Source: Piromyces finnis
Taxonomy: Eukaryota; Neocallimastigomycota; Neocallimastigomycetes; Neocallimastigales; Neocallimastigaceae
DNA: 64,000 bases
Assembly: GCA_002104945.1 (NCBI GenBank)
Contig: MCFH01000045.1
Coordinates: 1 to 64,000, forward strand
Reading direction: 5' to 3'
The stretch's first letter is position 1, and the number at the start of each line of letters is the position of its first letter. Below are positions 44,719 through 57,229 of this stretch, piece after piece. The notes beneath the pieces were generated by a model. That model was not told where the DNA came from, did no database searches, and worked only from the letters and a program-made list of their open reading frames with translations. The translations under genes and the position numbers were made by a program.

Positions 44719-44762
44719 GTATATACACTATACTTTATATAATAATAAGTTTTTCTTTTTTT

Positions 44763-44802
<40 letters not shown>

Positions 44803-45337
44803 TGGTATTAAAAAAAAATAATATATATAAAAAATCGTATTATTTAATATTTTTTTTTTATAATTAAAAAAAATATTAAATAAATAATATAAAATTATAA
44901 TAGTTAACTTATATGAAAAACGTTTTATATTTTGATAGATATGTTAGAAATTTTTTAATTAAAAAATAAAAAGACTAAAAATTTAAGATATGTTTGAAAA
45001 TCGCTATAATAGTGTTTTTTTCTTTTTCTTTTTTTTTTTTTCTTCTTCGAAAAATTAAAAAATAAAAAAGAAAAAAAAAATAATTTTACAATAGATATTT
45101 TTTTCGTTGATAAAAAATTATAATAGTGAATGTAAAAGAAGAGAGTAATCGATGATATTATTTATGTTATTATTTTAAAGTCGGTGATATTGAAATATAC
45201 TTTTTTAAGCAAAAACCATTGATACAACTGAAAAGAAAAACGATGAAATATACAAAATGTAAATTTAAAAGTAATTACACTTTTTAATTTACAAATTATT
45301 CATTTCATTCATTTCTATATTGAATTATTTTCGATTA
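44530..45337. other. Intergenic region with facing poly(T) and poly(A) tracts
   Basis: A T tract (about 44691-44718) and an A tract (about 44765-44796) about 45 bases apart could form a long hairpin. The rest is A/T tracts; no gene seen. Confidence 0.6.
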
Positions 45338-46596
45338 TTATTTCTTTAAGGTAGTATCCTTTGAATTTATATTTGCAGAAGTATTTGATGAGGATGATGA
45401 ATTCTTTGAAGAATTTGATAAATTATTTTTGAATAATTGATGGAAAAGAATATCAATATCGATGTCATCTTCTTCTTGTTGAGATAAACTATTATTTACA
45501 CAAGAAAGGAAGGTATCTTCACATATACTTTTTAATGGTTGTGGAGTTGAATTTTTATTTGAAGTGTCTTCTTCTTTAGTATAAGCATTATTACTTGAGT
45601 TAGTACGTCCAGTAAACATACAATCAAGTATATCCCAAGCAGCTAATATCTGTGATTTTTCTTCTTCACTCTTTTCATCATAAATTTCTTGAGTGTTATA
45701 TTTCATTTCATTGTAACTTTTGCATTGCTTTGGAATACTACTAGAAAATGGAACTGGCTCAAGGATACTCTTACGTTCATCTAATAATAATAAAAATAAT
45801 TAATAAATGTATGGTTAATTATTAATTTACTTAAAAATCAAAAATAATAAAGCATATTAAAAAAATTAAAAAAATAACATATTAATATTTAAAAAAAAAT
45901 TGGAAAGAGTCGCCTTAAGGATAAAGGTTTTTTGAAAAAAAAAAAATAACCATTATCTTATATATTTTAATAAATGATATTTTAATTTTGGTAGTTTTAA
46001 TATAAAATACACCATATTCGATTTCCCACTATCTTTACAATCATCAATTAATGAAAATACAATATACAACTTTGAAAAAATGTTTCTTCAATAATTTTTT
46101 GACCCATTATCCAATTACGCCACTTAATTTTTTCAATAAAAAAAAGAATTTTTTAATTAAAAAAAAAAAAAAAAAAAAACAAATGTAAAAATAAAAAATG
46201 ATAAAAAAAATCCAGAATAGAAAAAAGGTATTAAAAGCACCAATTTTTTTTAAAAAAAACGAATGCTTACTTTGTAAAGATTTTATCTCTAATTCATATT
46301 TTATATCATTAAATAACACTGGTCTATTATAAAAAAATCAATATATAAAATAATAATAATTAGTAAATGCATTAACGATGATAAATAATTATTTTTTTTA
46401 TAATTATTATATCTTACCTGTGTTGTGAAAAGAAAATATTTTGGGCCATATCCTTATCCAAGTTAGAAGACTTGTTTCTTCTTTGAGTAATATTAACATT
46501 ACTTAAGCTTAATTTTGAGATAGAAGGGAGGGAGGATTGTAATAAAGAAACAAAAGTATTCTTTACAATATTGCCGCTTAATAATTGTGTATTCAT
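45338..46596 (-). CDS. Unknown Ser/Asn-rich protein
   Basis: Three exons (46418-46596, 46271-46323 and 45338-45780) join in phase to 224 aa. The N-terminal 80 residues look folded (MNTQLLSGNIVKNTFVSLLQ; AQNIFFSQHR then PVLFNDIKYELEIKSLQ). A short segment SILEPVPFSSSIPKQ follows, then a helix SEEEKSQILAAWDILDCMF, an acidic stretch (EEDDIDIDILFHQLF) and a poly-Ser/Asn tail. No signal peptide, membrane segment or domain is recognised. The consistent phases and codon composition support a real gene; the function is not known. Confidence 0.65.
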
Positions 46597-49084
46597 TTTT
46601 GATTTTATTTTAAAATTAATTTTATTACACTCAAAGATATTTTATAATAATTTTCAAATATTTTTTTTCTTTTTTTTTTTTTTAATTTTTTGTTTATTAC
46701 AATAATAAAGATATTTTTTGTTTTATTAATTATTTATATAATTTTGAAATTGGGTATTGTATATCTTTTTATATTATACACTATGTTTTTTTAACGGAAA
46801 AATAAAGTCTTTTTTTTTTATATTAAAAAATTATTAAGGCATGATATAGTTGGTGAGGTATTTGATTTTTTGTTGATACTATTTTTTATTAATTTTTTTT
46901 TCTTCTATTTTAAATAACTATTATATTTCACAGGATTTACTATCTTTAATAAAATACTATTTTATATTTTAATTTTATAAAGCTACTAAATGACTAGTGT
47001 GGAATAAATACTCTTTTTGTTTTAATTATTTTTTTATAATTCTTTAAAATGGCTGTTTAAAATTTTTATACTATTCTTACTATTCTTTAAAAATATTTTT
47101 TATTATATTTACAATATGTTAAAATTATATATTTCTTTTTTGATAATAGGTAATTAAATATTATTATTTTTTTTATTTATTCTTTTTTTTAAAAAAAAAA
47201 AGGTCTTCCTTTTTACTGTTTTTTTAATATTTATTTATTTCAACTAAATTTACTTTTTTTTTAAATGAAAATAAAATGTTTTTTTTTTAGAAAATAAAAT
47301 TGGCGTCAAATTTCTTTATTTTTATAGGATTTCCTTTTGGAAAATTCAAATTATTAATAAATGAAAATTTTTAATTTATGATGACATAATTTTTTATATT
47401 TTTACTTTTTTTTTTTTTTTGAAAAAATAATAATAATTAATTATTTTTTTATTTTTATTATTAATTATTATTTTTCTTTTTATTCCTTCGCCTTTCCATT
47501 TTTATCTTATTATTCTATTGGATTATATTCATTATATATAATAAAATATATATATTCATATATTATCTATCAATTCCTAATTTTATTATTAAAAATAACA
47601 TTTTTATTTGATTATATATAATATTTAGTTTATCATATATTATAATATTATTGATAATATATTATTAGTTTTCTTTATAAATAAATAAATAAAAACTATT
47701 TTTATTAATTATTTTAAAAAAATTAAAACTTTAATTTTTAAAATTTTGTATAATATAATATGAATGTACTTTAATATATTATTCCTTAATTTTAATAATA
47801 ATTGATGATTTATTAGTTAATTAATACGTATATATTAATAAATTAATAAAAAAGAATAAACGATTTATATTTTTGGAAATCATATATTAAAATCATCAAT
47901 TTATTTTGCTTTATATTAAAGTCTATTTAATTATATATTATTTTGAATTAAATCATATATTAAAAATGCATCGTTCAGAAATTTTGGAACAAACAAGCAA
48001 TAAAATAAGATTTTTAAAGATAATTTATTTATTTTAATATATTATGGAATATAATTGAATATAAACAATATAATAAGACTAATTTAATTTAATTTTGGTT
48101 ATTTTATAGTAATTTTTAAACTATCATAAATTAAAGTTTAATAGAATTACATATTAGAGTCAATTATTAATATATGTAATGATTTCATACACATTTTATA
48201 TATTAATTTTGTATTGAATTATATAGTGTTATGATGTATATGATATATTATAATACATTATAATATATATTGAATTGCTAAATTATTTTTAAAGTCATTC
48301 TTGATCACATTCTTCTTTTTGACCTTTTTAATTCAATTTCCTTAAGCATAAGACTCTAATTTAAATTTAATATATAGAATACATATATTACAATCAATTA
48401 AAAACTCAATACCCATTTTTAAAGTCAAAGTATAAATAAATAATAAAATAAATAAATCATTATTTGAATTAAATGAATACTTGAATAATTAACTAAATTA
48501 AATAATAAGCATCAACCAAATTAAAATAATAATAATTAATTAATCAATAATTAATTATTATACCACTAATTAATTAGGAATAAACTAATAATAATAATAA
48601 CAACAAATAATAACAGTAATCCTAAAACATAAAGCGGTGAATTTTTAATTAGGAATAAACGTTTATTTATAATAATAAAGTTTAAAAACTTATTTATTAT
48701 TATTAATCATCATCATCCATTAAATTCCAATATTCATTGTAATTTAAGGATTTATCTATTGCTTTTTCTATTGAGTGAAATTAGTTTATGATAAGGTCAT
48801 GCAACAAATTAAAGTAGGAGTATTTATGGTCAAAAGGACGAAAAAAAGTATAGAAAAAAAAGCACTTGATATAGGAAAATAGGAATATAAATAGGAATAT
48901 TGTAAAAATAAATTATATATCATTTATAAATAAATAAATAGATAAAATTCATAAAATTAAAATCTACATATTATTTTTAAAATGCATGACCATGAGAAAT
49001 GGTTATAAAAATTAAATTGCATGTACTCTATATTCATAATATTTTTTTAAACCATTTTTTTTTCATAATAAAGATATAAATTTT

Positions 49085-49124
49085 CTACGCCATATTTTTT
49101 ATTTGGTATAAATGTATGGCGTAG
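49085..49124. repeat. Perfect inverted repeat CTACGCCATA / TATGGCGTAG
   Basis: 10-bp GC-containing arms (49085-49094 and 49115-49124) around a 20-base loop, flanked by further partial pairing (TTT / GAAA). Striking in DNA with almost no G or C. It may be a hairpin of an unknown transcript or a terminal repeat. Confidence 0.7.
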
Positions 49125-50328
49125 TGAAATTTATTCATACTATTTAATTATTAAATATTAATATTTATTAATTATTAATTATTAATATTTATTTAAAATA
49201 TTTATTTATTTTTTAAATTAAAAAGGTTTTTGGTTTCATTATTATTAATAATTATAATAATGGTAAGTCATACTTTAGAAAGGGATATCACATATATCAT
49301 ATGCTCATAATACAAACTATATAATAATGAATTTTATTATTACATTGTATGATTCAAAATAATTGAATCTATTTAAAAAAATTAAATGCTTTATACTATC
49401 ATTGTTAAATAAATACCATTTTTTTATATTTCTAATAGAGCATAAAAGGTTTACTTTTACAGAAATAAACCTTTTTATTTTATAAGAAAAATATGGGAAT
49501 ACTTCTGTAAAGATTTTTTTTGTGGTACAAAATTTTAATCCTTAATTATTTCCATGATAATCAAGCCATAATTTTTTAAATTATTAATTTAAATCTTTGA
49601 TAATTATACTATTATTAAATTCATCAGCCATAAACTATTTTGTTGATTATTGGTTATTTATTAATTATTGATAAAATAATGTTTTTATTAACTAATAATA
49701 AATTTTTATCTTAACCATTCATAAAATAAAAAAAAATCCATTTGACCTGCCGTAATAGTAATTAAAGATTTTAATAGTAAAAGTTTTAATAACAAACAAT
49801 TTATAATTTAAACCCATTCTAAAGCATAACAGATGATAAATAATAATAAATAATAATATAATTTATGCATTATACTACACACTCTTTAAATTATGGCATT
49901 TTTTTTTTATAGATAATTAAAAATAATAATTAAAATTTATATTTCTTTTAATGGAAACATAAACTAGTTCAATATTACATAGTAAATATATTATAATCTA
50001 TATACATATAAAATAGCAAAAGTAACCATAAACTAAGCTAATTATATATTAGCAAATGATAATGTCTTTACAAAAAAAAAAAAAAATAAAAAGAATTTTT
50101 TAAGAGAAATAAAAAAAAAGAAAAATAGAGCAATTATATATAATGATTTATTAACAAAAAATATAGAGTTTTAATCATATAATTAATATAATAATGGTTT
50201 ATAGGTTATTTAATTATAAAAAACATACTTTTGCCAAAGTTTTATCAACTAACTTTAAGATTACTCAACACAACATAAACACACATTGTTATTACGTATT
50301 ATTTAGGAATAACTATCGTATACAGAGC

Positions 50329-50365
50329 CAAACCAAATTATGAATAAATTTTAAAATTTGGTTTG
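50329..50365. repeat. Perfect inverted repeat CAAACCAAATT / AATTTGGTTTG
   Basis: 11-bp arms around a 15-base A/T loop in the gene desert. No flanking gene to assign it to. Confidence 0.7.
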
Positions 50366-51485
50366 ACTTTTTATTATTAAATGTTTTTCATATATTAACA
50401 ATATACTTTAATATATTGAAAGTTTAATAATTATAAATTTTTGGATGAATACAATAAAAAGGTCACAGTGGAAAAAATGGATACAAATATTTTTAATTTT
50501 TTGTTTTTAATTTATATTAAATTAATTAATATATGAGCATGAGTTTACTTTAATATATTAAATGGAAATTTAAAATTTTAATTATAAATAATATGACCAT
50601 TTTTAATTATTTAAAAATTATTAAAAAATAAAGACATTAAAAAATTAAAAATAATTAAAAATTAGAAATATATTAAAAAAAGAAATAATAATAATAATTA
50701 AAACCAAGAATTAATTATTAGTTTAAAAGTAGATTGTCGTTTTTACTTTTATCCATTTTTATTATTACTATTATTATTATTACTATTGTATTTATGAATT
50801 TATGAAAATAATAACAATAAATGAACTTTTTTTTTTTCAATTTAACAATTATTTCATTTGATTAATTAATTTAATAGACATCTTTTATGGATAGAGTAAA
50901 AATAATAATAATAAAAGGACATACCTATGCATATATGATGCTATACATAAAAAGAATGAAATATTGTATGTTTTAAAGTTATTTATATCTTTAAAAAAAA
51001 AGGATATAGAGGACAAAAAGAAAAAAATAATAAATATTTTCATTACACTATTTAAATATATTCTTATTAGTTGTATTTTTATTTTAAATTAAAAATAATA
51101 AATGTGTTTTTACTCTTTTGTTTTTATGAGAAAAATAACATTTATTATTATTATTTATTTAAATCATAAAAAATAATGAATTCATACTTTAATAGAATAT
51201 TTAAAGTTTTGTCACAAGATTGATTTAAAAAATATTATTAAACTTTAATAACTACTAACATTAAAATTAAATATTATGGATAGAAAAAATTTTTGTTTCT
51301 TTTTTTATATATAATTCCTAAAAAGCGAAAAATGAAAATAAATTTGAATGACCTAGATAAAGCCATTATTTTATAATTACTCTATTAGACTAATTTCTAC
51401 TATTGAAACTATAATGAATAATTAATATTGTATTGTATAATATTGCATTTTGTATATTTTGAGATTTTAAAATAATATATGCTTT

Positions 51486-51743
<258 letters not shown>

Positions 51744-52826
51744 AAATAGTTAAAATGGATGCTACATCTGATTCATAAAAATAATACATATTTTTTATTT
51801 CCAATAAACTTTAAACTAATATATATATAAATTATATCCTTAATATAAAAAAAAACAATTCTTTTATTGTTATAAAAATAATAATAAATTTTTAATTAAG
51901 GAAGTTAAGGAAGTTTGTTCCATAGAAGTGATTATTTTTATAATTTTTTATATAGTAAATAAAAATTTGATTTTGAAATCATCAAAGAAAAAAATCTTAA
52001 ATCAGTTTTATGATATTATGAATAACTGTATATATATATATATTAATAAAATTAATAGACATTATTTTATCTCTTTTCCATATATTTACATTTCTTAGTT
52101 TTTTAAAAAATGAAAAAATGAAAAAATGAAAAAAAAAAAAAAAACAATTCAAAAATTTTAAATTTTTTAAAATTTTTTTAAAGTTTCTTTGAATGTCATG
52201 ATTAATTTAAAATACTTTAAAATCCTTGAATAATACTATTATATTTATAATATCTCAAAAAATTCAAATAATAATAAAAAAAAGCTTAAATATTTTATAT
52301 TTATATATTCTAATATATAGTATATATTGATAGTTTTTTTTTTTTTTTTTAATATAATGTTAATTTCAAATAAATATAAAAAAAATGTAAAAATAATATA
52401 TTAGGTTAAAAAAATTAATGAACTGCAACAAAAAATAAATATTTTAGATTTATATTAAATGGAAAAAAACAAGAAATAAAATAAAAAAAAGAATGTTAAA
52501 GAAAATATCATATAATATCCCAATAGTAATTTAATTTTTTTATTTATAATATATTAATGTATAATTGATATTATATAGAGAAAAAATAAAAAAAAAAAAA
52601 ACTTTATCTTTTTTATTTTCATATACCAAGAACAACGATAATATAAAAATAATAAATTTATTTATTATTTATTTTTCTATACCAAAAAAAAATTAATAAG
52701 AAAATTTATAAAGTTTTAAAAATAAAATAAAATCATATATCATAATAATCATAATACTAATAATAATAATAGTAATCAAAATAATAAATTAAAAATAATA
52801 ATAATTATAAAAAAAAAAAAAAAAAA

Positions 52827-53429
52827 ATGTATGAAGAATATTTAAAAGAATCAGAATATATAAATTATCATCATCCAGAAATTGAAAAATTAGCAAAAAA
52901 ATTAAAAAATGAATCAAAGGATGATATTGATTATATTCAAAAGGTATTTTATTTTGTTCGCGATGAAATTCATCATTCTGCAGATGTTCAGGATAAGCAA
53001 GTGACCGTTACAGCAAGTGATTGTCTTGAAAAAGGTGTGGGTATTTGTTGGGTAAAAAGTTATCTTTTTGCTGCTCTTTTAAGAATTCATGGAATTCCTT
53101 CAGGATTCAGTCATCAACGATTAACCCTAGGAAATACATTGGATTCAGGATACTGTATTCATTCCTTGAATACAGTTTATATTGCTTCATTGGGAAAATG
53201 GATTCGGTTAGATGCCCGTGGAAATAATGAATCTGCTCATTCAGAATTTTCATTGGATAAAGAAATTTTGGCGTATCGAGTAACAAGTCAAGGGGAAAAG
53301 GATTATTTTGACAATATTGCTGAACCTGATCCAGGATTAATCAAAGTATTAAAAGAAAATACAGATGCTCATTATATGTATTCCTATTGTCTTCCGGATC
53401 GATTAACTAATGAGCAAATAATAGAATAA
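52827..53429 (+). CDS. Transglutaminase-like (papain-fold) protein, probably of bacterial origin
   Basis: 200 aa in one exon. The core is a transglutaminase-like domain: FYFVRDEIHHSADV, then the nucleophile region GVGICWVKSYLFAALLRIHG with Cys (about residue 74), His in CIHSLNTVYI (about 112) and Asp in KWIRLDARGN (about 128), the Cys-His-Asp triad order of the superfamily. Such small stand-alone proteins are common in Firmicutes and act as peptidases or transferases, and their substrate is rarely known. No signal peptide, so cytosolic. The lack of introns, higher GC than the flanks and bacterial-type sequence suggest horizontal transfer, common in this fungal group; a phylogeny is needed. 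The start is the first Met after an A tract. Confidence 0.82.
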   Translation: MYEEYLKESEYINYHHPEIEKLAKKLKNESKDDIDYIQKVFYFVRDEIHHSADVQDKQVTVTASDCLEKGVGICWVKSYLFAALLRIHGIPSGFSHQRLTLGNTLDSGYCIHSLNTVYIASLGKWIRLDARGNNESAHSEFSLDKEILAYRVTSQGEKDYFDNIAEPDPGLIKVLKENTDAHYMYSYCLPDRLTNEQIIE

Positions 53430-55279
53430 TATAGATAGATAAAGATTTTATTGATTCTCCTTTTTTAAAATATATATCTATTTCAAAAAGTTAATCGTTT
53501 AATTATTTAAAAAAAAAAAAATAAAATTATTATACAATAGGCAATATTAAAAAATATATATTATATACATAATTTCGTGAAGGATTATTTTAAAAAATAC
53601 ACACACACACACATAAAATAAAATTAAAAAGATAAAGAATAGGTTTTAAAACAGTTTATTTTTTTAAACTTAATTTATTTTTTTTTTTTTTTATTTATTT
53701 ATTTGTAAAATTAAAATTCTTTCTTTAATATATATAAATAAAGAATGAATTTCTTTTTTTTTTTGTCATGATTATTAATTATATTAAATGTTTTTTTTTT
53801 TTTAAAGTTATGTAGGGTTTTCCTAATTTATAAATATACTATGAAAATATTTTTCTTTTCTTTTCTTTTTTTTTCTTTTTATTTATCTTCTCTTTTCTTC
53901 TTTTCTACCATAAAGAAAAGATAATAAATAGAAATAGTAGTGTAGGTATATACATTTCTTTTTTATTTTGTATATATATACATTAAAAAAAATAAAAAGT
54001 ATAAAAAATAGTTAAAAAGAGAAGAAAAATAAAAGAAAAAAAAAATAAAAAGATGATTTTATAATAATAAATTATTAAATTAAAAGTCGTCTTTTTTTTT
54101 TTTTTTTTTTTTAATATTATAATTATGAAAATTTTATATATAGATTTAAAAATATTTTTGTTTGTTTGCTTGTTTTTGTTATTGTGTATTGTTTGTATTA
54201 TATTTTTTTATAGTTTTAATTTGATTTATCCCCCTTCTTTTTAATCCCTTCTTTTAAACTTTTTTTTTTACTAATTTTAACTTAAAGTATAAAAAAAAAA
54301 ATGAAAAGAAGTTGCACTTTTTTTTACCATGTATTTGTTATTATTATTTATTGTTGTTGTTGTTATAATTGTAGTTGTTGTAGTTATTGTCGTTGTTGTT
54401 CTTGTTTTTATTTTTATTAATTTTGATAAATATTATTTTTAATAACAAATTTATTTTTGTATCCACTCCTCTTTTTTATTATTAGTACTTTAAATAGTAT
54501 GAATAATTGTTTTCAACATTCTACTATTTACATAAATGAATTATTGAAAAAAAAATTATATTTATAAAAAAAAATTCTTTTTTTTTTTTTTCTATTATCC
54601 TTTTAATATAAATTCCCTTTTTTTATATTTATAAATATTAAAATTAAATTTGTTTTTCATTCTCATATTTATTATTTAAATATATTCTATTATTTATTGC
54701 TATGAAAGTATAAAAAATGAGTGATTTCCTTAATTAATAATACTTGTCAATATCAAAAATTGAAATTACTTATTTTATTATACATACATATTATTAATAA
54801 ATAATATTACATTTTAAATAACTAAAATATGAAAATAAAAATTATTAATTCAAATTTTTCTTATTTTTATATTTTTTTATTATAAATATTTTTACAAAAA
54901 ACTATTAATGTTAATATTTTTTAAAAAAAGGCTTTTATAATTATTAGGATTTCATTAATAATAAAATAAAAAAAAAGATTAAGAAAATTTTTAATTGTTT
55001 TTTAGCTTGTTTTTAATTTTTTTAGGACTTTTTTTTTATTTATTGGATTCTTAAAAAATATCAAAAAAAGAAAATATCGATTAAAAAAAGTGTATATATA
55101 TAAAAGTTTCTTCTATAATTTTGTTGAGCAACTTTTTTAAAAAAATATTAATATTATAATTTTATTCTATTGATGTTTTTTTAATCATTTTCTTTTTTTG
55201 ATTATTTTTTAACTTTGGATGGCATCTTACTTTAAATCATTATTAAGATAAGATTTCCTAACTTTATTTACTTTTCAAT
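53430..55279. other. AT-rich convergent intergenic region
   Basis: T tracts, a short (AC)n run near 53599-53614, and a TTG/TAG-rich stretch near 54349-54405. No gene seen. Contains the 3' flanks of both neighbours. Confidence 0.55.
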
Positions 55280-57229
55280 TTACCATTCACCATCTCTCAT
55301 AGTGTGTAAAAGTGAATGATCACTGTCAACAGTTCTGTAACTGAAGCGGTTTTCATCAGTAGCAGTAGAGCAGTAAGTAGCTCTTAAAGCAGCTCTGTAA
55401 GTGTCGGTAATGTTATCAACAACAGACATGTCTGGATCTTCTTCATCATCATCAATATCGAAGTTTTCAATAACAGCTTCTTGAATATCTGGAACAATTT
55501 GCTTGTAACCAGTATCAGCATTTTCATCTTCTTGTGGTTGAGTTTCAGTGTTAGCTAAATTTTCTAAATCCATATTGTTAATATGATCTTCAATCATAGA
55601 AGTAGTCATATTGTTGAAGTCTGGAGTTTCAATAATTTCCATTTGAGCAACAGTTGGAACAATTTGCTTGTAACCTTCTTGAACTGGTTCTTCATCTGGT
55701 TGAGTAATAACAATTTCTGGTTGAACTGGAACAAGAGTTGGCATTTGAGAATTTGGCATACTGTTTTCAATTTCAATTTGGTTAGCAACTGGTTCTTCAA
55801 TGTATGAGTTTTCAACTGGTAATTCTTGAACATATGGTAATTTAGAACTGTCAAAGTTGAAAACATCGTTTCCAATTTGTGGAATGTTGTTTGATGGGTT
55901 AGAGTAAATACTTTCTCTACTCATGAAATTATCTTGATTAACTTCAACCTTTTGAATTGGAGTAGTTTCAATGATGTTTTGATCATAATTTGGTTTGTAT
56001 TCATATGGATTTTCAGTAGTAACATATGGATCATTTGGAACATCCTTCATAATGTTGTATGGATTGTACTCTTCTGGTTGCATACCACTTAAATCATTGT
56101 TACTCTTACCAAAGTCATTGTTAATTGGTTGAGCTTCAATATCAGCAATATCAACACCACGGTTTTCATTGTTCTTCTTGTTGTAAACACGAACACCAAC
56201 AGTAGCAACACCAACAACAGCACCAACAGCAACTAAACTAATAACAGTGGTTTTGACAGCATTACCATTGCCATTACCTTCATTGTTACTTCCAGTGTTA
56301 TCATTGCTTACATTAGAAGTATTGTTACTACCGACAACAGTGTTTGTGTTGGCTGGAGCATTATTAGCTGGAACAATTGGGTTAAGGGTAGTACCTTGAG
56401 TATTTGGAGCAATTGGATTTTCAGTAGTAGCATCAGTAGCACTATTAGCTACTGGAGCAGCAGCTTGATTGGTAGCTGGAGCAACTGGAACATTCTTATT
56501 GATAGTACTGTTAGAAGTAGATGGAGCAGAGTTAACTGGTTTTTGAGCAACAACTGGTTGAGTTTTTACTGGAGCTTGAACTTGAGTGTTTGGTTTTGAA
56601 GCAACTTGAGTTGGTTTTGGAGCAGCAACTTGAGTGTTTGGTTTTGAAGCAGCAACTTGAGTATTTGGTTTTGGAGCAGCAGCTTGAGTAGTTGGTTTTG
56701 GAGCAGCAGCTTGAGTGGTTGGTTTTGGAGCAGCAGCTTGAGTAGTTGGTTTTGGAGCAACAGCTTGAGTGGTTGGTTTTGGAGCAGCAGCTTGAGTAGT
56801 CTTTACTGGTTCCTTAACTGATTCCTTAACTGGTTCTTTAACTGGTTCCTTAACTGGTTCTTTAGCTGGTTCCTTAGCTGGTTCATCTTCAATTTCAAGA
56901 GTATCGTCGATATCTGGAATATCATCATCCTTTATATTAAAAATATATTTATTAAATATATTAACTAAATATTCTTTTTAACTATTATTTTAATTTTTTT
57001 CATAAATTGAGATTATACTTTATTAAATATATTATTATACTTTCTAAATACTATATTCTATCATTTTTTATTATTACTGCTCATACAAATTTATATTTTT
57101 CTCTTTTTTAATTATATTAATCCATTTTACATTAAAATTTTATATTTATTTTACCTCATCAGCAGCTCTGACGAAAGTGAATAAACAAAGTACTAATAAG
57201 AAAAGAGTTAAAAACTTTTTGGTATTCAT
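55280..57229 (-). CDS. Mucin-like type I membrane protein with repetitive ectodomain and long acidic tail
   Basis: 574 aa from two exons (57155-57229 and 55280-56929). Exon 1 is exactly the signal peptide (MNTKKFLTLFLLVLCLFTFV then RAADE). The ectodomain begins acidic, then has about six KEP(A/V) pentads (56810-56885), about eight copies of a 9-residue unit like KPTTQAAAP (56575-56800) and a Ser/Thr/Asn/Pro-rich region likely O-glycosylated. One transmembrane helix (TVISLVAVGAVVGVATVGV, about residues 252-274) is followed by RVYNKK, a stop-transfer signal. The cytoplasmic tail of 300 residues is acidic and Gln/Pro-rich, with GYKQIVP twice (about 55497-55517 and 55655-55675) and a Tyr/Arg-rich end. 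Layout resembles fungal surface sensors or adhesins, but no known family is recognised. Confidence 0.8.

Noticed and set aside
44589-44867. 92-codon frame with poly-Phe and poly-Lys
   Set aside because: Made of facing T and A tracts; low complexity throughout.
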